Below are positions 7,225 to 15,891 of a DNA stretch of 64,000 nucleotides, one piece after another (the stretch's first letter is position 1; each line of letters begins with the position of its first letter). The position numbers and the translations under genes were made by a program. The notes under the pieces were generated by a model. It saw nothing but the letters and a program-made list of their open reading frames with translations, had not been told where the DNA came from and searched no databases. Source of the DNA: Leifsonia xyli (GTDB taxonomy: Bacteria > Actinomycetota > Actinomycetes > Actinomycetales > Microbacteriaceae); assembly GCA_003243275.1 (NCBI GenBank), contig QFQR01000008.1, positions 13,753-77,752 of the forward strand, written 5' to 3'.

Positions 7225-8567
7225 CCGCGAGCCTCACGCTCGTCTGGTTCCGCGACGATCTGCGCGTGACCGACCACCCCGCGCTCCTCGCAGCCGTCCA
7301 GCGGGGCGCGCCCGTGCTCGGCCTCTACGTGCTCGACGAGCACGGCGAGGGAGTGCGCCCGCCCGGCGCCGCGGCGCGCTGGTGGCTGCACCATTCGCTC
7401 CACGAGCTGCACGCGACGCTCGCGGGTCTCGGCATCCCGCTCGTGCTGAGACGCGGGCTCGCCGCCGAGATCGTGCCGGCGATGGTGGCCGAGACCGGTG
7501 CGGATGCGGTGCTCTGGAACCGGCGATACGGACCCTCCCGAGCGATCGACGCGAGACTCAAGGCCGGGCTGCGCGCGGCCGGCATCACCACGACCTCGTT
7601 CCCGGGCGACGTGCTCGCCGAACCGCAGGAGGTGCGCACGGCATCCGGAACGCCCTACCGGGTGTTCACCCCGTTCTGGAACACGCTCCGCGCTCTCCCG
7701 GTCGCCTCCCCGCTCCCGGCACCGGATGCCATGGTCGCGCCCGCCGCGGAGGCGCCGAGCGAGCGGCTCGACGACTGGGGGCTGCTTCCGCGCGACCCCG
7801 ACTGGGCGGGCGGACTGCGGGCCGCCTGGGTGGCGGGCGAGAGCGCCGCGCGGGCGCGACTGGAGCGGTTCGCCGGCGAGCTCGACGGCTACGCCGACCG
7901 CGACCTTCCCGCCGCCGACGCGAGCTCCCGGCTGAGCCCGCGACTGCGCTGGGGCGAGCTCTCACCGCGCCAGGTGGCGCACCGCATCCGCCGCGCGGGC
8001 GGGCCGCAGGCCGAGGCGTTCCTGCGGCAGCTCGGCTGGCGCGACTTCTTCCGCCACACCCTCTTCCACGAGCCCCGGCTCGCGACCCGCAACCTGCGCC
8101 CCGCCTTCGACCGCTTCCCGTGGGCGGACCCCGATCCCGCCGAACTCGACGCCTGGCGGCGCGGCCGCACCGGCATCCCGCTCGTGGACGCCGGGATGCG
8201 CGAGCTGTGGACGACCGGCACCATGCACAACCGGGTACGGATGAGCGCGGCGAGCCTGCTGGTGAAGAACCTGCTCGTCGACTGGCGGGTCGGCGAGGCC
8301 TGGTTCTGGGACACCCTGGTAGACGCCGACGAGGCATCCAACCCGGGCAACTGGCAGTGGGTGGCCGGCAGCGGGCAGGACGCCGCGCCCTACTTCCGCA
8401 TCTTCAACCCGGAGCGGCAGGCCGCGCGCTTCGACCCCGACGGCGCCTACCGGCGACGCTGGGTCTCCGAGCTCTCCACGGAGGCCTCCCGCGAGCCGAT
8501 CGTCGACCTCGCCGCATCCCGCGAGCGCGCGCTCGCCGCCTACGCGGCCCTCACCGGCCGCAGGTAG
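7221..8567 (+). CDS. phr: Deoxyribodipyrimidine photolyase
   Basis: A 448-residue cryptochrome/photolyase family flavoprotein that splits UV-induced cyclobutane pyrimidine dimers using blue light. It has the N-terminal Rossmann-like antenna domain (LVWFRDDLRVTDHPAL, YGPSRAID) and the helical FAD domain with LSPRLRWGELSPRQV, FLRQLGWRDFFRH, GIPLVDAGMREL, MHNRVRM and NPGNWQWVAGSG-type sequences. These are those of class I CPD photolyases. GTG start overlaps the upstream marR stop, so start choice is fixed by coupling. Followed only 3 bp later by the convergent PfkB kinase stop. Confidence 0.93.
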   Translation: MTASLTLVWFRDDLRVTDHPALLAAVQRGAPVLGLYVLDEHGEGVRPPGAAARWWLHHSLHELHATLAGLGIPLVLRRGLAAEIVPAMVAETGADAVLWNRRYGPSRAIDARLKAGLRAAGITTTSFPGDVLAEPQEVRTASGTPYRVFTPFWNTLRALPVASPLPAPDAMVAPAAEAPSERLDDWGLLPRDPDWAGGLRAAWVAGESAARARLERFAGELDGYADRDLPAADASSRLSPRLRWGELSPRQVAHRIRRAGGPQAEAFLRQLGWRDFFRHTLFHEPRLATRNLRPAFDRFPWADPDPAELDAWRRGRTGIPLVDAGMRELWTTGTMHNRVRMSAASLLVKNLLVDWRVGEAWFWDTLVDADEASNPGNWQWVAGSGQDAAPYFRIFNPERQAARFDPDGAYRRRWVSELSTEASREPIVDLAASRERALAAYAALTGRR

Positions 8568-8570
8568 TCG

Positions 8571-9458
8571 TCAGAGCGGAGGCCGCCCGCCGATCATGGT
8601 GACGGCCCTCGCGGCGACGCGGACGCCCGTGCGGGCCGCCTCGAGCGGATCACGCGTGCGCACCCAGCTGTCGAGGAAGCCCGCGGTGAACGCGTCACCC
8701 GCACCCGTCGGGTCGACCATGCGGGTGGCGGGCGCCGGCACGTGCACGGGCGCGGCGCCGTCGGCGACCACGAGCACACCCTCCGAGCCGAGCGTCATCG
8801 CGACCACCGGGAATCGCCGCCCGAGCGCGCGCGCAGCCGCCTCCGGGTCGTCGACCCCGGCGAGCTGCTGCGCCTCGGCACGGTTCGGGAACAGCACCGT
8901 CGCACCCTCGATCGCCGCGGCGAAGGCGGCGACCCCGAAGTCGGCGACATAGCCGGTCGATGCGGGGTTGACCGACACCGGCACACCGGCCGCCGCCGCA
9001 CGCGCGAGAAGCTCGCGCGTGCGGGTCGCGCCGAAGCCGTCGAGGATCGAGTACCCGCTCACGTGCAGCACGGCGGCGTCCGCGAGCAGCGCATCGGTGA
9101 CCGCGTCGACCCGGAGGGCCGCGTTCGCACCGCGCTCGGTGAACATCGAGCGCGTCTCGCCGTCGACCAGGATGATGATCGTGCCGGTCGGGATGCCGAC
9201 CTCCACCTGGAGGTGCGGCTCGACACCCGCCTCGCGGAACTCCTGCTCGTGCGCGGCCGCATCCTGCACGCCGACCGCACCGACGAAGTCGACCGCCGCG
9301 CCCCGTGAGCCGAGCCAGACCGCGGTGTTCGCGGCGGAGCCCCCAGGACGCGGGCGGATGCTCGCGCTCGTGTCGGTGTCGGGCCGCACCGGACTGCGCG
9401 GCACGACCACGATGTCGTTGATGACGTCGCCGACCACGACGATGCGGTCAGCCGTCAT
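8571..9458 (-). CDS. psuK: PfkB-family kinase, likely pseudouridine kinase
   Basis: A 295-residue ribokinase/PfkB-fold sugar or nucleoside kinase. Signatures: RPGGSAANTAVWLGSRGA (substrate site, about 38-55) and MVDPTGAGDAFTAGF near the C-terminus with the catalytic Asp. Its ATG overlaps the stop of psuG (ATGA), so the pair is coupled. PsuK phosphorylates pseudouridine and PsuG then cleaves the C-C glycosidic bond; the coupling makes this role likely, though sequence alone cannot distinguish it from other PfkB kinases. An in-frame extension to 10499 is possible but lies inside psuG in another frame. Confidence 0.8.
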   Translation of the reverse strand: MTADRIVVVGDVINDIVVVPRSPVRPDTDTSASIRPRPGGSAANTAVWLGSRGAAVDFVGAVGVQDAAAHEQEFREAGVEPHLQVEVGIPTGTIIILVDGETRSMFTERGANAALRVDAVTDALLADAAVLHVSGYSILDGFGATRTRELLARAAAAGVPVSVNPASTGYVADFGVAAFAAAIEGATVLFPNRAEAQQLAGVDDPEAAARALGRRFPVVAMTLGSEGVLVVADGAAPVHVPAPATRMVDPTGAGDAFTAGFLDSWVRTRDPLEAARTGVRVAARAVTMIGGRPPL

Positions 9459-10372
9459 CGACGGGATGCGAGCGTCGCCCACGCCGTGGCGACATCCGCG
9501 GCGACGCGCACATTGTTGCGGGCCAGGTCGAGGTTCACCTCGAGGCTCTTGCCGCCCGAGGCCTCCACGATGTAGCCGAGCAGGAACGGCGTGACGGCCT
9601 TGCCCCGCACGCCTGCCTCCTCCGCCGCGGCGAACGCGGTGGCGAGCACGCGGTCGTGCTCGGCGGGCTCCCACTGCTGCTCGAGCGGGATCGGGTTGGC
9701 GAGCACGATGCCGCTCGTCGAGCCGAAGGCGTCGCGCGCGGCCATCGCGGCCGCGACCTGCTCCGCCGATTCGACCTTCCAGTCGAGCTCGTAGCCGGAT
9801 TCGCGCAGCCAGAAGGCCGGGAACATCGTGGTCCCGTAGCCGATCACCGGCACGCTGAGGGTCTCGAGGCGCTCGAGCGTCGCCGGGATGTCGAGCACGC
9901 TCTTGACCCCCGCGCTCACCACGGTGACGGGCGAGGAGGCGAGCGTCGTGAGGTCGGCGGACTCGTCGAAGGTGGAGGATGCGCCGCGGTGCACGCCGCC
10001 GAGCCCCCCGGTCGCGAACACCCGCACCCCGGCGAGCCCCGCGAGGTAGGCGGTGGCGGCGACGGTGGTGGCGCCCGAGCGGCCGAGCGCTGCGAGCACG
10101 GGCAGGTCGCGCACGGATGCCTTGGCGAGGTCCTCTTCGGCGATGCGACGCACGCCATCCGCATCCAGCCCGATCTGCGGCACCCCGTCGAGCACCGCGA
10201 TCGTGGCGGGGGTGACACCCCGCGCCCGCAGGATCTCCTCGAACTCGATCGCGGCCTCGTGGTTGCGGGGGCGCGGGAGGCCGTGGCTGATGATGGTCGA
10301 CTCGAGTGCGACGACGGGACGGCCGTCGGCGAGTGCGTCGGCGACCTCGGAGGAGAGCTGGAAAGCGGTCAT
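9455..10372 (-). CDS. psuG: Pseudouridine-5'-phosphate glycosidase
   Basis: A 305-residue lyase releasing uracil and ribose-5-phosphate from pseudouridine-5'-phosphate, part of RNA-modification salvage. Highly conserved blocks are present: VVALESTIISHGLPRPRN at the start, GATTVAATAYLAGLAGVRVFATGG, GGVHRGA, SAGVKSVLDIPATLE with the catalytic-site Lys, and GYGTTMFPAFW. Length is as expected. A GTATTACC-like sequence and GGAGGG precede the ATG closely. First gene of a two-gene operon with the PfkB kinase. Confidence 0.95.
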   Translation of the reverse strand: MTAFQLSSEVADALADGRPVVALESTIISHGLPRPRNHEAAIEFEEILRARGVTPATIAVLDGVPQIGLDADGVRRIAEEDLAKASVRDLPVLAALGRSGATTVAATAYLAGLAGVRVFATGGLGGVHRGASSTFDESADLTTLASSPVTVVSAGVKSVLDIPATLERLETLSVPVIGYGTTMFPAFWLRESGYELDWKVESAEQVAAAMAARDAFGSTSGIVLANPIPLEQQWEPAEHDRVLATAFAAAEEAGVRGKAVTPFLLGYIVEASGGKSLEVNLDLARNNVRVAADVATAWATLASRR

Positions 10373-10483
10373 CCCTCCACGGTAATACGCGCCGCGAGTG
10401 GCCAGGTGCGCCGCGGGCGGCGACGGCCCGCTGCTGAGCCGAACGTCGTGCCGCAGTCGGAGGTCGCGCGTACCATGAGCCCC

Positions 10484-10702
10484 ATGGTTGACAGCGCACT
10501 TCTCGAGCAGGTGCTTCGTCTCGACGCCGAGTCGAGACGCGAACTGATCAGCGCCGTCGAGGATTCGCTCGAGCCCGAGGTCGACCCCGCGATTCTGGCG
10601 GAGATCGACCGTCGCCTCGCGATCCTCGGTGCCGGCCCAGCCTCTGACGGGTCGCCGTTGGAGGACTTCCTCCTCCGTCGCCGGATCCGCCGTAGCGCGT
10701 GA
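10484..10702 (+). CDS. Addiction-module antitoxin
   Basis: A 72-residue acidic helical protein: LLEQVLRLDAESRRELISAVEDSLE and DPAILAEIDRRLAIL, ending in a basic tail. It resembles the short unstable antitoxins of the putative addiction module family found before RelE/ParE toxins. I take the ATG at 10484 because TACCAT (10471-10476) stands 7 bp upstream, giving a leaderless message; the ATG at 10475 would add three residues. Its stop overlaps the GTG of the toxin gene. Confidence 0.75.
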   Translation: MVDSALLEQVLRLDAESRRELISAVEDSLEPEVDPAILAEIDRRLAILGAGPASDGSPLEDFLLRRRIRRSA

Positions 10703-11001
10703 CCTGGCGGATCCAGATCCTCGACATCGCTCAGCGGGATTTCGAGGCGATCGAAAGCTACCTGGATGAGGTCGCGCCCGAACAGACCGAGCGCTTCATC
10801 GACGATTTCGAGGCGACTGTCGGCCGCGTTGCGGAGCAACCACTCCTGCGTCCCGAGATCCGCACCGAGGTACGGCGTGCGAGTCTGAGGATCTTCCGCT
10901 ACCACGTCTGGTATCGGGTCTTCCCCGAACTCGAGTACCTGGAGATCCTCGCGATCCTGCACCATGCCCGTGGGCCGCAGGCTTCCGCCGACCGTCTCTG
11001 A
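10699..11001 (+). CDS. RelE/ParE-family toxin
   Basis: A 100-residue toxin of the RelE/ParE fold: WRIQILDIAQRDFEAIESYLDEVAPEQTERFIDDFEATVGRVAEQP, then the strand-rich half with RRASLRIFRYHVWYRVFPELEYLEILAILHHAR. The alpha-hairpin followed by a beta sheet with conserved Arg and the terminal HHAR segment is typical. ParE members poison gyrase, RelE members cut mRNA; this one looks closer to ParE by sequence layout. GTGA overlap with the antitoxin couples translation. The gene ends two bases before the convergent alkyl-DHAP synthase homologue. Confidence 0.85.
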   Translation: MTWRIQILDIAQRDFEAIESYLDEVAPEQTERFIDDFEATVGRVAEQPLLRPEIRTEVRRASLRIFRYHVWYRVFPELEYLEILAILHHARGPQASADRL

Positions 11002-11002
11002 G

Positions 11003-12706
11003 TTACGACACGCGCTCGCGCGCCGCGGGCAGCACCTTGCCGGGGTTGAAGTTGTCGCCCGGGTCGACCGCGGCGAAGAGGCCCCGCATCACCGCGACGC
11101 CCTCCGGCGAGATGTCCTGCTCGATCCATGGCGAGTGCTCGAGGCCCACACCGTGGTGGTGCGAGATCGTGCCGCCGTTGTCGACGAAGGCCTGCTGGAT
11201 GGCGCCCTTCACGATGTCGTAGTCGGCGAGCATGTCGTCGCCCGCGACGAAGGCGAAGGTGAAGTAGAGGCACGCGCCCGAGTGGTACGAGTGCGAGAGG
11301 TGGCACATGACCCAGCCCTTGCGGCCGATCTGCGCGTAGGCGCCCTCGGCCGCCGCGACGACCGCGTTGTAGAGCGGGAGCAGCTTCGACCACGGGGCCG
11401 CGGTCTCCGACACATCGCCCGCCGCGCCCCGGTCGAGCAGGAAGTCGCGCAGGTACGGGGTGTCGAACTTCTTCTGGTCGTAGAGCACGCCGGGGCCGGT
11501 GCCGACGCCCATGCCGCCGTGCTTCTTGACGATCGCGCCGACGAGCTTCTTCTGCCGCGCCACGTGCTGCGGCGAGCCCTCGAAGCCGATGAACGAGAGG
11601 CAGATGTCGGTGAGCGTCCAACCCTTCGACCGCATGAGCCCCGGCAGCACCTTCTCGGCGAGCACCGCATCCATCCCGTGCCGCGCCTTGCTGGTCGCCA
11701 TCGAGAAGCCCGTCTCGCGGGAGTCGGAGACGCGCGTGATGATGGGGCTCGCATCCGATTCGGAGATCGCCTGCATGGCCGAGAGCCCCGCCTCCCAGTT
11801 CGGGAAGAAGTACGCCTGGATCTCACGCAGCTCGGCGACCCGGTGCACCTGCGCCGTGATCTCCGTGATCACGCCGAGGCGACCCTCCGAGCCGACGATC
11901 ATGTCGCGCACGCTCGGGCCGGTCGACGCCGAGGGGATCGCCGGGATCACGAGCACGCCGTCGCGATCCGGATGCGAGGGCCGCACCACGCGGATGCCGC
12001 GCACGATCTGCGCGATGTCACCGTACTTGTCCGACTGCATGCCGGAGGATCGGGTGGCCGCCCAGCCGCCGATCGTGGAGTGGGTGAAGCTGTCGGGGAA
12101 GTGGCCGATCGTCCAGCCCTGCGCGGCGAGCTGCGCCTCCAGGTGCGGACCGAGCGCGCCGGCCTGGATGCGGGCGAGGCCGGAGTCGGTGTCGATGCCG
12201 AGCACCCGGTTCATGCGGCCCATGTCGAGCGACACGACCGTGCGCGTCTCGCCGGCGATCGGTTCGAGACTGCCCGCGATGTTGCTGCCGCCGCCGAAGG
12301 GGATGAGCACCGCGTCCTCGGCGACCGCCGCATCCACGACGCGCTGCACCTCAGCCTCGTCGGCCGGATAGACCACGACGTCGACGGCACGCTCGATGCG
12401 ACCCGAGCGGATGCGCACCAGGTCGCGCAGGCTCTTGCCGTAGCTGTGCACGACACGCTCCATGGCATCCGTCGTCACGAAGTCCTCGCCGACGATGCCC
12501 GCGAGCACGGCCACGAACGCGGGGGACGCGGCGGAGTCCGCCAGGTCGAACTCCTCGAACGCCGGCTGCTGCGCGGTGCCCGCCGTCGCGAGGTCGAGAC
12601 CGACCGCCTGCAGCACGAAGGGGGCGAAACCGGGCTTGTCCTCGTGGTGGAAGCCGACACCGTCGATGCCCCAGCCCCACCACTTCATGTGCTCGACGTC
12701 GGTCAC
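11003..12706 (-). CDS. Alkyl-DHAP synthase homologue (FAD-binding oxidase type)
   Basis: A 567-residue flavoprotein of the VAO/FAD_binding_4 family with strong resemblance to alkyldihydroxyacetonephosphate synthase (AGPS), which swaps the acyl chain of acyl-DHAP for a fatty alcohol to create the ether bond. Visible AGPS-type signatures: MKWWGWG close to the N-terminus, PFGGGSNIAGSLE (FAD pyrophosphate loop), GWAATRSSGMQSDKYGDI, MIVGSEGRLGVITE, and SHHHGVGLEHSPW with the essential His cluster at 516-518. GTG start at 12706 has GAAGGAG seven bp upstream and overlaps the stop of the acyltransferase gene. Other FAD-linked dehydrogenases (glycolate/lactate oxidase type) are less likely given these motifs. 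Confidence 0.82.
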   Translation of the reverse strand: MTDVEHMKWWGWGIDGVGFHHEDKPGFAPFVLQAVGLDLATAGTAQQPAFEEFDLADSAASPAFVAVLAGIVGEDFVTTDAMERVVHSYGKSLRDLVRIRSGRIERAVDVVVYPADEAEVQRVVDAAVAEDAVLIPFGGGSNIAGSLEPIAGETRTVVSLDMGRMNRVLGIDTDSGLARIQAGALGPHLEAQLAAQGWTIGHFPDSFTHSTIGGWAATRSSGMQSDKYGDIAQIVRGIRVVRPSHPDRDGVLVIPAIPSASTGPSVRDMIVGSEGRLGVITEITAQVHRVAELREIQAYFFPNWEAGLSAMQAISESDASPIITRVSDSRETGFSMATSKARHGMDAVLAEKVLPGLMRSKGWTLTDICLSFIGFEGSPQHVARQKKLVGAIVKKHGGMGVGTGPGVLYDQKKFDTPYLRDFLLDRGAAGDVSETAAPWSKLLPLYNAVVAAAEGAYAQIGRKGWVMCHLSHSYHSGACLYFTFAFVAGDDMLADYDIVKGAIQQAFVDNGGTISHHHGVGLEHSPWIEQDISPEGVAVMRGLFAAVDPGDNFNPGKVLPAARERVS

Positions 12707-13458
12707 GGTCTCTCTCCTTCGGGCGACGGATGCGCACCAGGCGCCTGGCCGGGTGACGCGCTCAGGATACGGGGTGCGTAGGCCTCGTGCAGGTGAACGA
12801 TCTGGGCGCGCACCCGCCCGATGAAGGCGGCGGAGGTCTCCCCCTCCTCGGCACGCATCGGCTCGCCGAAGACGACGCCGACCGGCAGCCGCCCGCGCTT
12901 GGGCCAACTGCTGCCGCGAGGGTGGGCGATGCCCGCCCCGACCAAGGCGATCGGCACGATGGGCACCTCGGTCGCGATCGCGAGGGATGCCGCCCCCGGC
13001 TTGAAGTGCCCCATCTCGCCCGTCTTCGAGCGCGTGCCCTCCGGGAACACCAGCAGCGGCACACCGCGTTCCAGCAGCGACTTGGCCGACACGCTGCGCG
13101 GGTTCACCCCGCCGCGGTCGACGGGGAAGGCGTTGAAGAACAGGGCGGTGAGCCCGCGGCGCCACCACACGTCGAAGAAGTAGTCGGCTGCCGCGCCCGC
13201 GGCCAGGTAGCGCGCGTGCTTGCGCGGCAGCGCGCCCAGCACGAGCGGGGCGTCGAGGTGGCTCGAGTGGTTCGCGACGGCGACGAAGGCCTTCGGCAGG
13301 CCGCGCAGCTTCTTCGCCCCGACGACGGTCACCTTGACGGTCGACCAGGCGACGGGCTTGAGGATGCCGCGCTGCGCCACGAAGCGCGCCGCCGCCTGGG
13401 TCTTCGACGTGAACCGGTCACGGCGCGGAGTCCCGGGGCCCGCGGCGGTCGTCACCAT
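12703..13458 (-). CDS. PlsC-like acyltransferase
   Basis: A 251-residue glycerolipid acyltransferase with the catalytic HX4D box NHSSHLD (63-69, His64 and Asp69), the FPEGTRS substrate motif (138-144) and VPIVPIALVG (motif IV). It probably transfers an acyl chain to lysophosphatidate or, in this context, to dihydroxyacetone phosphate. Stop and downstream GTG overlap (GTGA), so it is coupled to the alkyl-DHAP synthase homologue; enzyme pairing of an acyl-DHAP maker with the ether-bond former would be logical. The ATG is 6 bp after TAGCCT, so leaderless. Confidence 0.88.
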   Translation of the reverse strand: MVTTAAGPGTPRRDRFTSKTQAAARFVAQRGILKPVAWSTVKVTVVGAKKLRGLPKAFVAVANHSSHLDAPLVLGALPRKHARYLAAGAAADYFFDVWWRRGLTALFFNAFPVDRGGVNPRSVSAKSLLERGVPLLVFPEGTRSKTGEMGHFKPGAASLAIATEVPIVPIALVGAGIAHPRGSSWPKRGRLPVGVVFGEPMRAEEGETSAAFIGRVRAQIVHLHEAYAPRILSASPGQAPGAHPSPEGERP

Positions 13459-13467
13459 GCAGCCAGG

Positions 13468-14238
13468 CTAGTCCCGGTGCCGGGAGCTGGAGATCTTTCG
13501 TGAAACCCAGCGCACCGTGCGCGGGGGCAGGTGCCGCAGCCACCAGGTGAGGAATCGGTAGCGCAGCGACGGGATCGAGACGGCGCGACCGCGTTCGGCA
13601 TCCCGCAGGCAGGCAGCCACGAGGTCGTCGGCCGACAGCCACAGCCAGGAGGGGATCGAGGAGGTGCGGATGTCGGCGCGCCCGTGGAACTCGGTGCGCA
13701 CCCAACCGGGAAGCAGGGCGGTGACCGTGACGCCGGTGCCGACGAGGGCGTTCGAGAGGCTCTCGGAGTAGACCCGCATCCAGGCTTTGATCGCGGAGTA
13801 GAGGCCCATCGAGAGGTAGCCGGCGACGCTCGCGACGTTGATGATGGTGCCGTGGCCGCGCTCGCGCATCCCCGGCACCACGGCGGCGGCGAGCACGAGC
13901 GGGGTCTGCATCATCACCTGGAGGGCGTCGGCCGCCTCGGCGAGGTCGGGGTCGGCGAGGCGCGAGGTCATGCCGTAGCCCGCGTTGTTGACGAGCAGCT
14001 CGACGGGTCGCGAGGCGTCGGCGAGGCGTGCCGCGACGCGGGCGGCATCCGCCGGGTCGCCGAGGTCGGCCGCGATGGTCTCCACCTGACGGCCGGTGGC
14101 ACGCAGTTCGGTGGCGATCTCCTCGAGCCGGGATGCGGTGCGCGCGACGAGCACGAGGTCGTAGCCGCGGGCGGCGAGGGCGCGCGCGAATGCGGCACCG
14201 ATGCCGGCCGTGCCGCCGGTGACGAGAGCGATGGGCAT
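13468..14238 (-). CDS. SDR-family oxidoreductase
   Basis: A 256-residue classical short-chain dehydrogenase: TGGTAGIGAAF cofactor loop, NNAGYG, INVASVAG, and active-site YSAIK followed by SESLSNAL. The C-terminal ~45 residues carry an amphipathic hydrophobic-basic tail (FLTWWLRHLPPRTVRWVSRK) that could contact membranes, as in reductases acting on lipids. It starts 7 bp after TAGGGT and ends 9 bp before the PlsC-like gene start, so it may feed into that operon. A role as acyl/alkyl-DHAP reductase is an inference from location. Confidence 0.85.
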   Translation of the reverse strand: MPIALVTGGTAGIGAAFARALAARGYDLVLVARTASRLEEIATELRATGRQVETIAADLGDPADAARVAARLADASRPVELLVNNAGYGMTSRLADPDLAEAADALQVMMQTPLVLAAAVVPGMRERGHGTIINVASVAGYLSMGLYSAIKAWMRVYSESLSNALVGTGVTVTALLPGWVRTEFHGRADIRTSSIPSWLWLSADDLVAACLRDAERGRAVSIPSLRYRFLTWWLRHLPPRTVRWVSRKISSSRHRD

Positions 14239-14275
14239 GGGGTTCACCCTACGGTTCGTCGCGCAGCCCGTGCGG

Positions 14276-14644
14276 TCACACCTCGACGACGTCGACGTAG
14301 CGCCGCGCGGTGCGCGCGAGTTTGCGGTCGGCGGTGAGGAGCGGCGCACCGAGCGCCTCGGCGAGCGCCACGTAGGCCGCGTCGAAGGTTGTGATGTCGT
14401 GGCGGAGCTGCCAGATGCGCGGGAGCAGCAGGATGTGGTCGCGTCGCTCGATCTTCAGCCCTGCGTAGATCTCGATGCCCTCGCGGGCGGCCGATGCCGT
14501 GATCGCCCCGCTCAGCATCAATCGCCTCCAGACGCCGAACACCTCCAGGTCGACGACCGAGGGTGCGACGATGTCGCGCCCGTCGAGCACCGGCTGCGAC
14601 GCGAGCAGATGCTCGACGAAGACACTCGCATCGACGACCCGCAT
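14276..14644 (-). CDS. vapC: VapC-type PIN-domain toxin
   Basis: A 122-residue PIN-domain ribonuclease: VVDASVFVEHLL (Asp of the metal site), VVDLEVFGVWRRL (Glu), TTFDAAYVALAEALGAPLLTADRKLA (two further acidic residues). VapC toxins cut tRNA or rRNA when freed from VapB. The ATG at 14644 shares one base with the antitoxin stop (TGATG); the longer frame to 14677 lies inside the antitoxin and is rejected. Confidence 0.88.
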   Translation of the reverse strand: MRVVDASVFVEHLLASQPVLDGRDIVAPSVVDLEVFGVWRRLMLSGAITASAAREGIEIYAGLKIERRDHILLLPRIWQLRHDITTFDAAYVALAEALGAPLLTADRKLARTARRYVDVVEV

Positions 14645-14913
14645 CAGTACTCGCGAGGGCCGAGGCCCTCGTCCCAACCCGGCATCTCCTCATCGCGCGC
14701 TTCGTGCAAGGCGCGCAGGATCGTCTCCCGGTCGACCCGCGGCAGCCGCCGCTCGGCCTCCGCGCGGATCTCGGCCATCGTGCGGTACTGCACGAGCTTC
14801 GCGAGCTCGCGCGCGACGTAGTCCGACAGCGTCATCCGCTCGGCGGCGGCGCGCTCCTTGAGCTTCTCGTGCACCTCGTCGGGGAGGTTCCTCACCTGCA
14901 GCATGCGGGCCAT
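14644..14913 (-). CDS. vapB: FitA/VapB-type antitoxin
   Basis: An 89-residue antitoxin with an N-terminal ribbon-helix-helix (MLQVRNLPDEVHEKLKERAAAERMTLSDYVARELAKL) and an acidic C-terminal toxin-binding tail. The N-terminal RNLPDEVHEKL motif is characteristic of FitA-like antitoxins. It begins 6 bp after TAGTCT, so a leaderless message is expected, with a palindrome next to that box. Confidence 0.88.
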   Translation of the reverse strand: MARMLQVRNLPDEVHEKLKERAAAERMTLSDYVARELAKLVQYRTMAEIRAEAERRLPRVDRETILRALHEARDEEMPGWDEGLGPREY

Positions 14914-14919
14914 CCCGGC

Positions 14920-14941
14920 AGACTACATGTGCTCCACATGT
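14920..14941 (-). promoter_or_regulatory. vapBC promoter and operator
   Basis: ACATGTG-CTC-CACATGT (14925-14941) is a perfect 7-3-7 palindrome whose proximal end touches the -10 box TAGTCT (14925-14920, minus strand). This is the expected position for autorepression by the VapBC complex. Confidence 0.65.
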
Positions 14942-15084
14942 TGTGCCATCGCAATCTGTGGATAACATTGGCTGGCAGGCTGCGGTGAGGGGTCGCCGAA
15001 GGCACCAACGGAATGCCCGGTGCGCTACGGTCGAATCCGGGCGCGCCCTTCGCCCGCGCCCGCCGCAGGAAGGCCCACCACCCC

Positions 15085-15891
15085 ATGACCCCCCGAGCAA
15101 CGACGACGTCCGAGTCGTTCGACGTGCGGGAGTTCGCGGCCACCGCCCGAGGCAGCCACCGCGCCGAGATCGACGGCGAGGCGATCGCGCGCGCGGGCCT
15201 CACGCCCGACGCCGTCCGGCTCATCCGGGTGCTCCGCGATCTGGAACGCGGCACCCTCGACCGGATGCGCAACCTGCTCGTCACCGCCACCCACAAGGAT
15301 GCGCGCGTCACCGCGTTCCTGGCGACCTGGGCGTTCGAGAAGTACTGGGTGGCCGACGCCCTCGACGCCGTGCTGGGCGCGGTCGGCGCCGACACCGAGC
15401 CGCTCGCCGGCCCGCGTCGGCGCACGGCGACCGAGCGCGCGGAACGCCGCGGCCCCGTCCGACGCGCGCTCTCCGGCAACCTCGCCGGTGCCGACATCGT
15501 CGCCGGCCACGTGACCACGGGGCTGGTCGACGAGCTCATCACCCAACAGGCCTACCGCCGTCTCGGCGAGGCGGCCACCTCGCTCACCTCGCTCGCCACG
15601 AGCCTCATCGCCCTGAAGGACCGGCACGTGCGCTTCCTCGCCGAGGAGGCCGAGCACAAGCTCGCCGCATCCGCACGCGCGGTACGCCTCGCGCGCAAGG
15701 CGCTGGCGCAGGCCGCCTGGCCGGTCGGCGCGAGCGAGATCCCGGATGCCGACCGCAGCTTCTTCGAGACCTTCGTCTTCGGCGACGAGGAGGGTCGCAC
15801 CGCGGCCGCGCGCATCGGCGAGCGCCTCGCCGCGCTCCCCGGCCTCGGCACCGCACAGGGCGCATCCCTCGTGGCGAGGCTCGTGCCGTGA
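15085..15891 (+). CDS. Ferritin-like protein with degenerate di-iron site
   Basis: A 268-residue all-helical protein that aligns end to end with the di-iron protein two genes downstream (18217-19011), including the anchors TWAFEKYW, GLVDEL, DRHVRFLAEE and LPGL. Of the six metal ligands expected, only Glu54, Glu150 and His181 remain; the other three are replaced by Lys86, Val89 and Lys178. It therefore looks like a catalytically dead partner or regulator subunit. ATG at 15085 has AGGAAGG 11 bp before it; an upstream ATG at 15013 is possible. Stop overlaps the GTG of the reductase gene. Confidence 0.65.
   Translation: MTPRATTTSESFDVREFAATARGSHRAEIDGEAIARAGLTPDAVRLIRVLRDLERGTLDRMRNLLVTATHKDARVTAFLATWAFEKYWVADALDAVLGAVGADTEPLAGPRRRTATERAERRGPVRRALSGNLAGADIVAGHVTTGLVDELITQQAYRRLGEAATSLTSLATSLIALKDRHVRFLAEEAEHKLAASARAVRLARKALAQAAWPVGASEIPDADRSFFETFVFGDEEGRTAAARIGERLAALPGLGTAQGASLVARLVP

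Noticed and set aside
10699..14913. Defence island marked by two toxin-antitoxin modules
   Set aside because: Neighbouring genes are lipid and housekeeping enzymes with normal composition; no nuclease, helicase, methylase or integrase genes accompany the modules.
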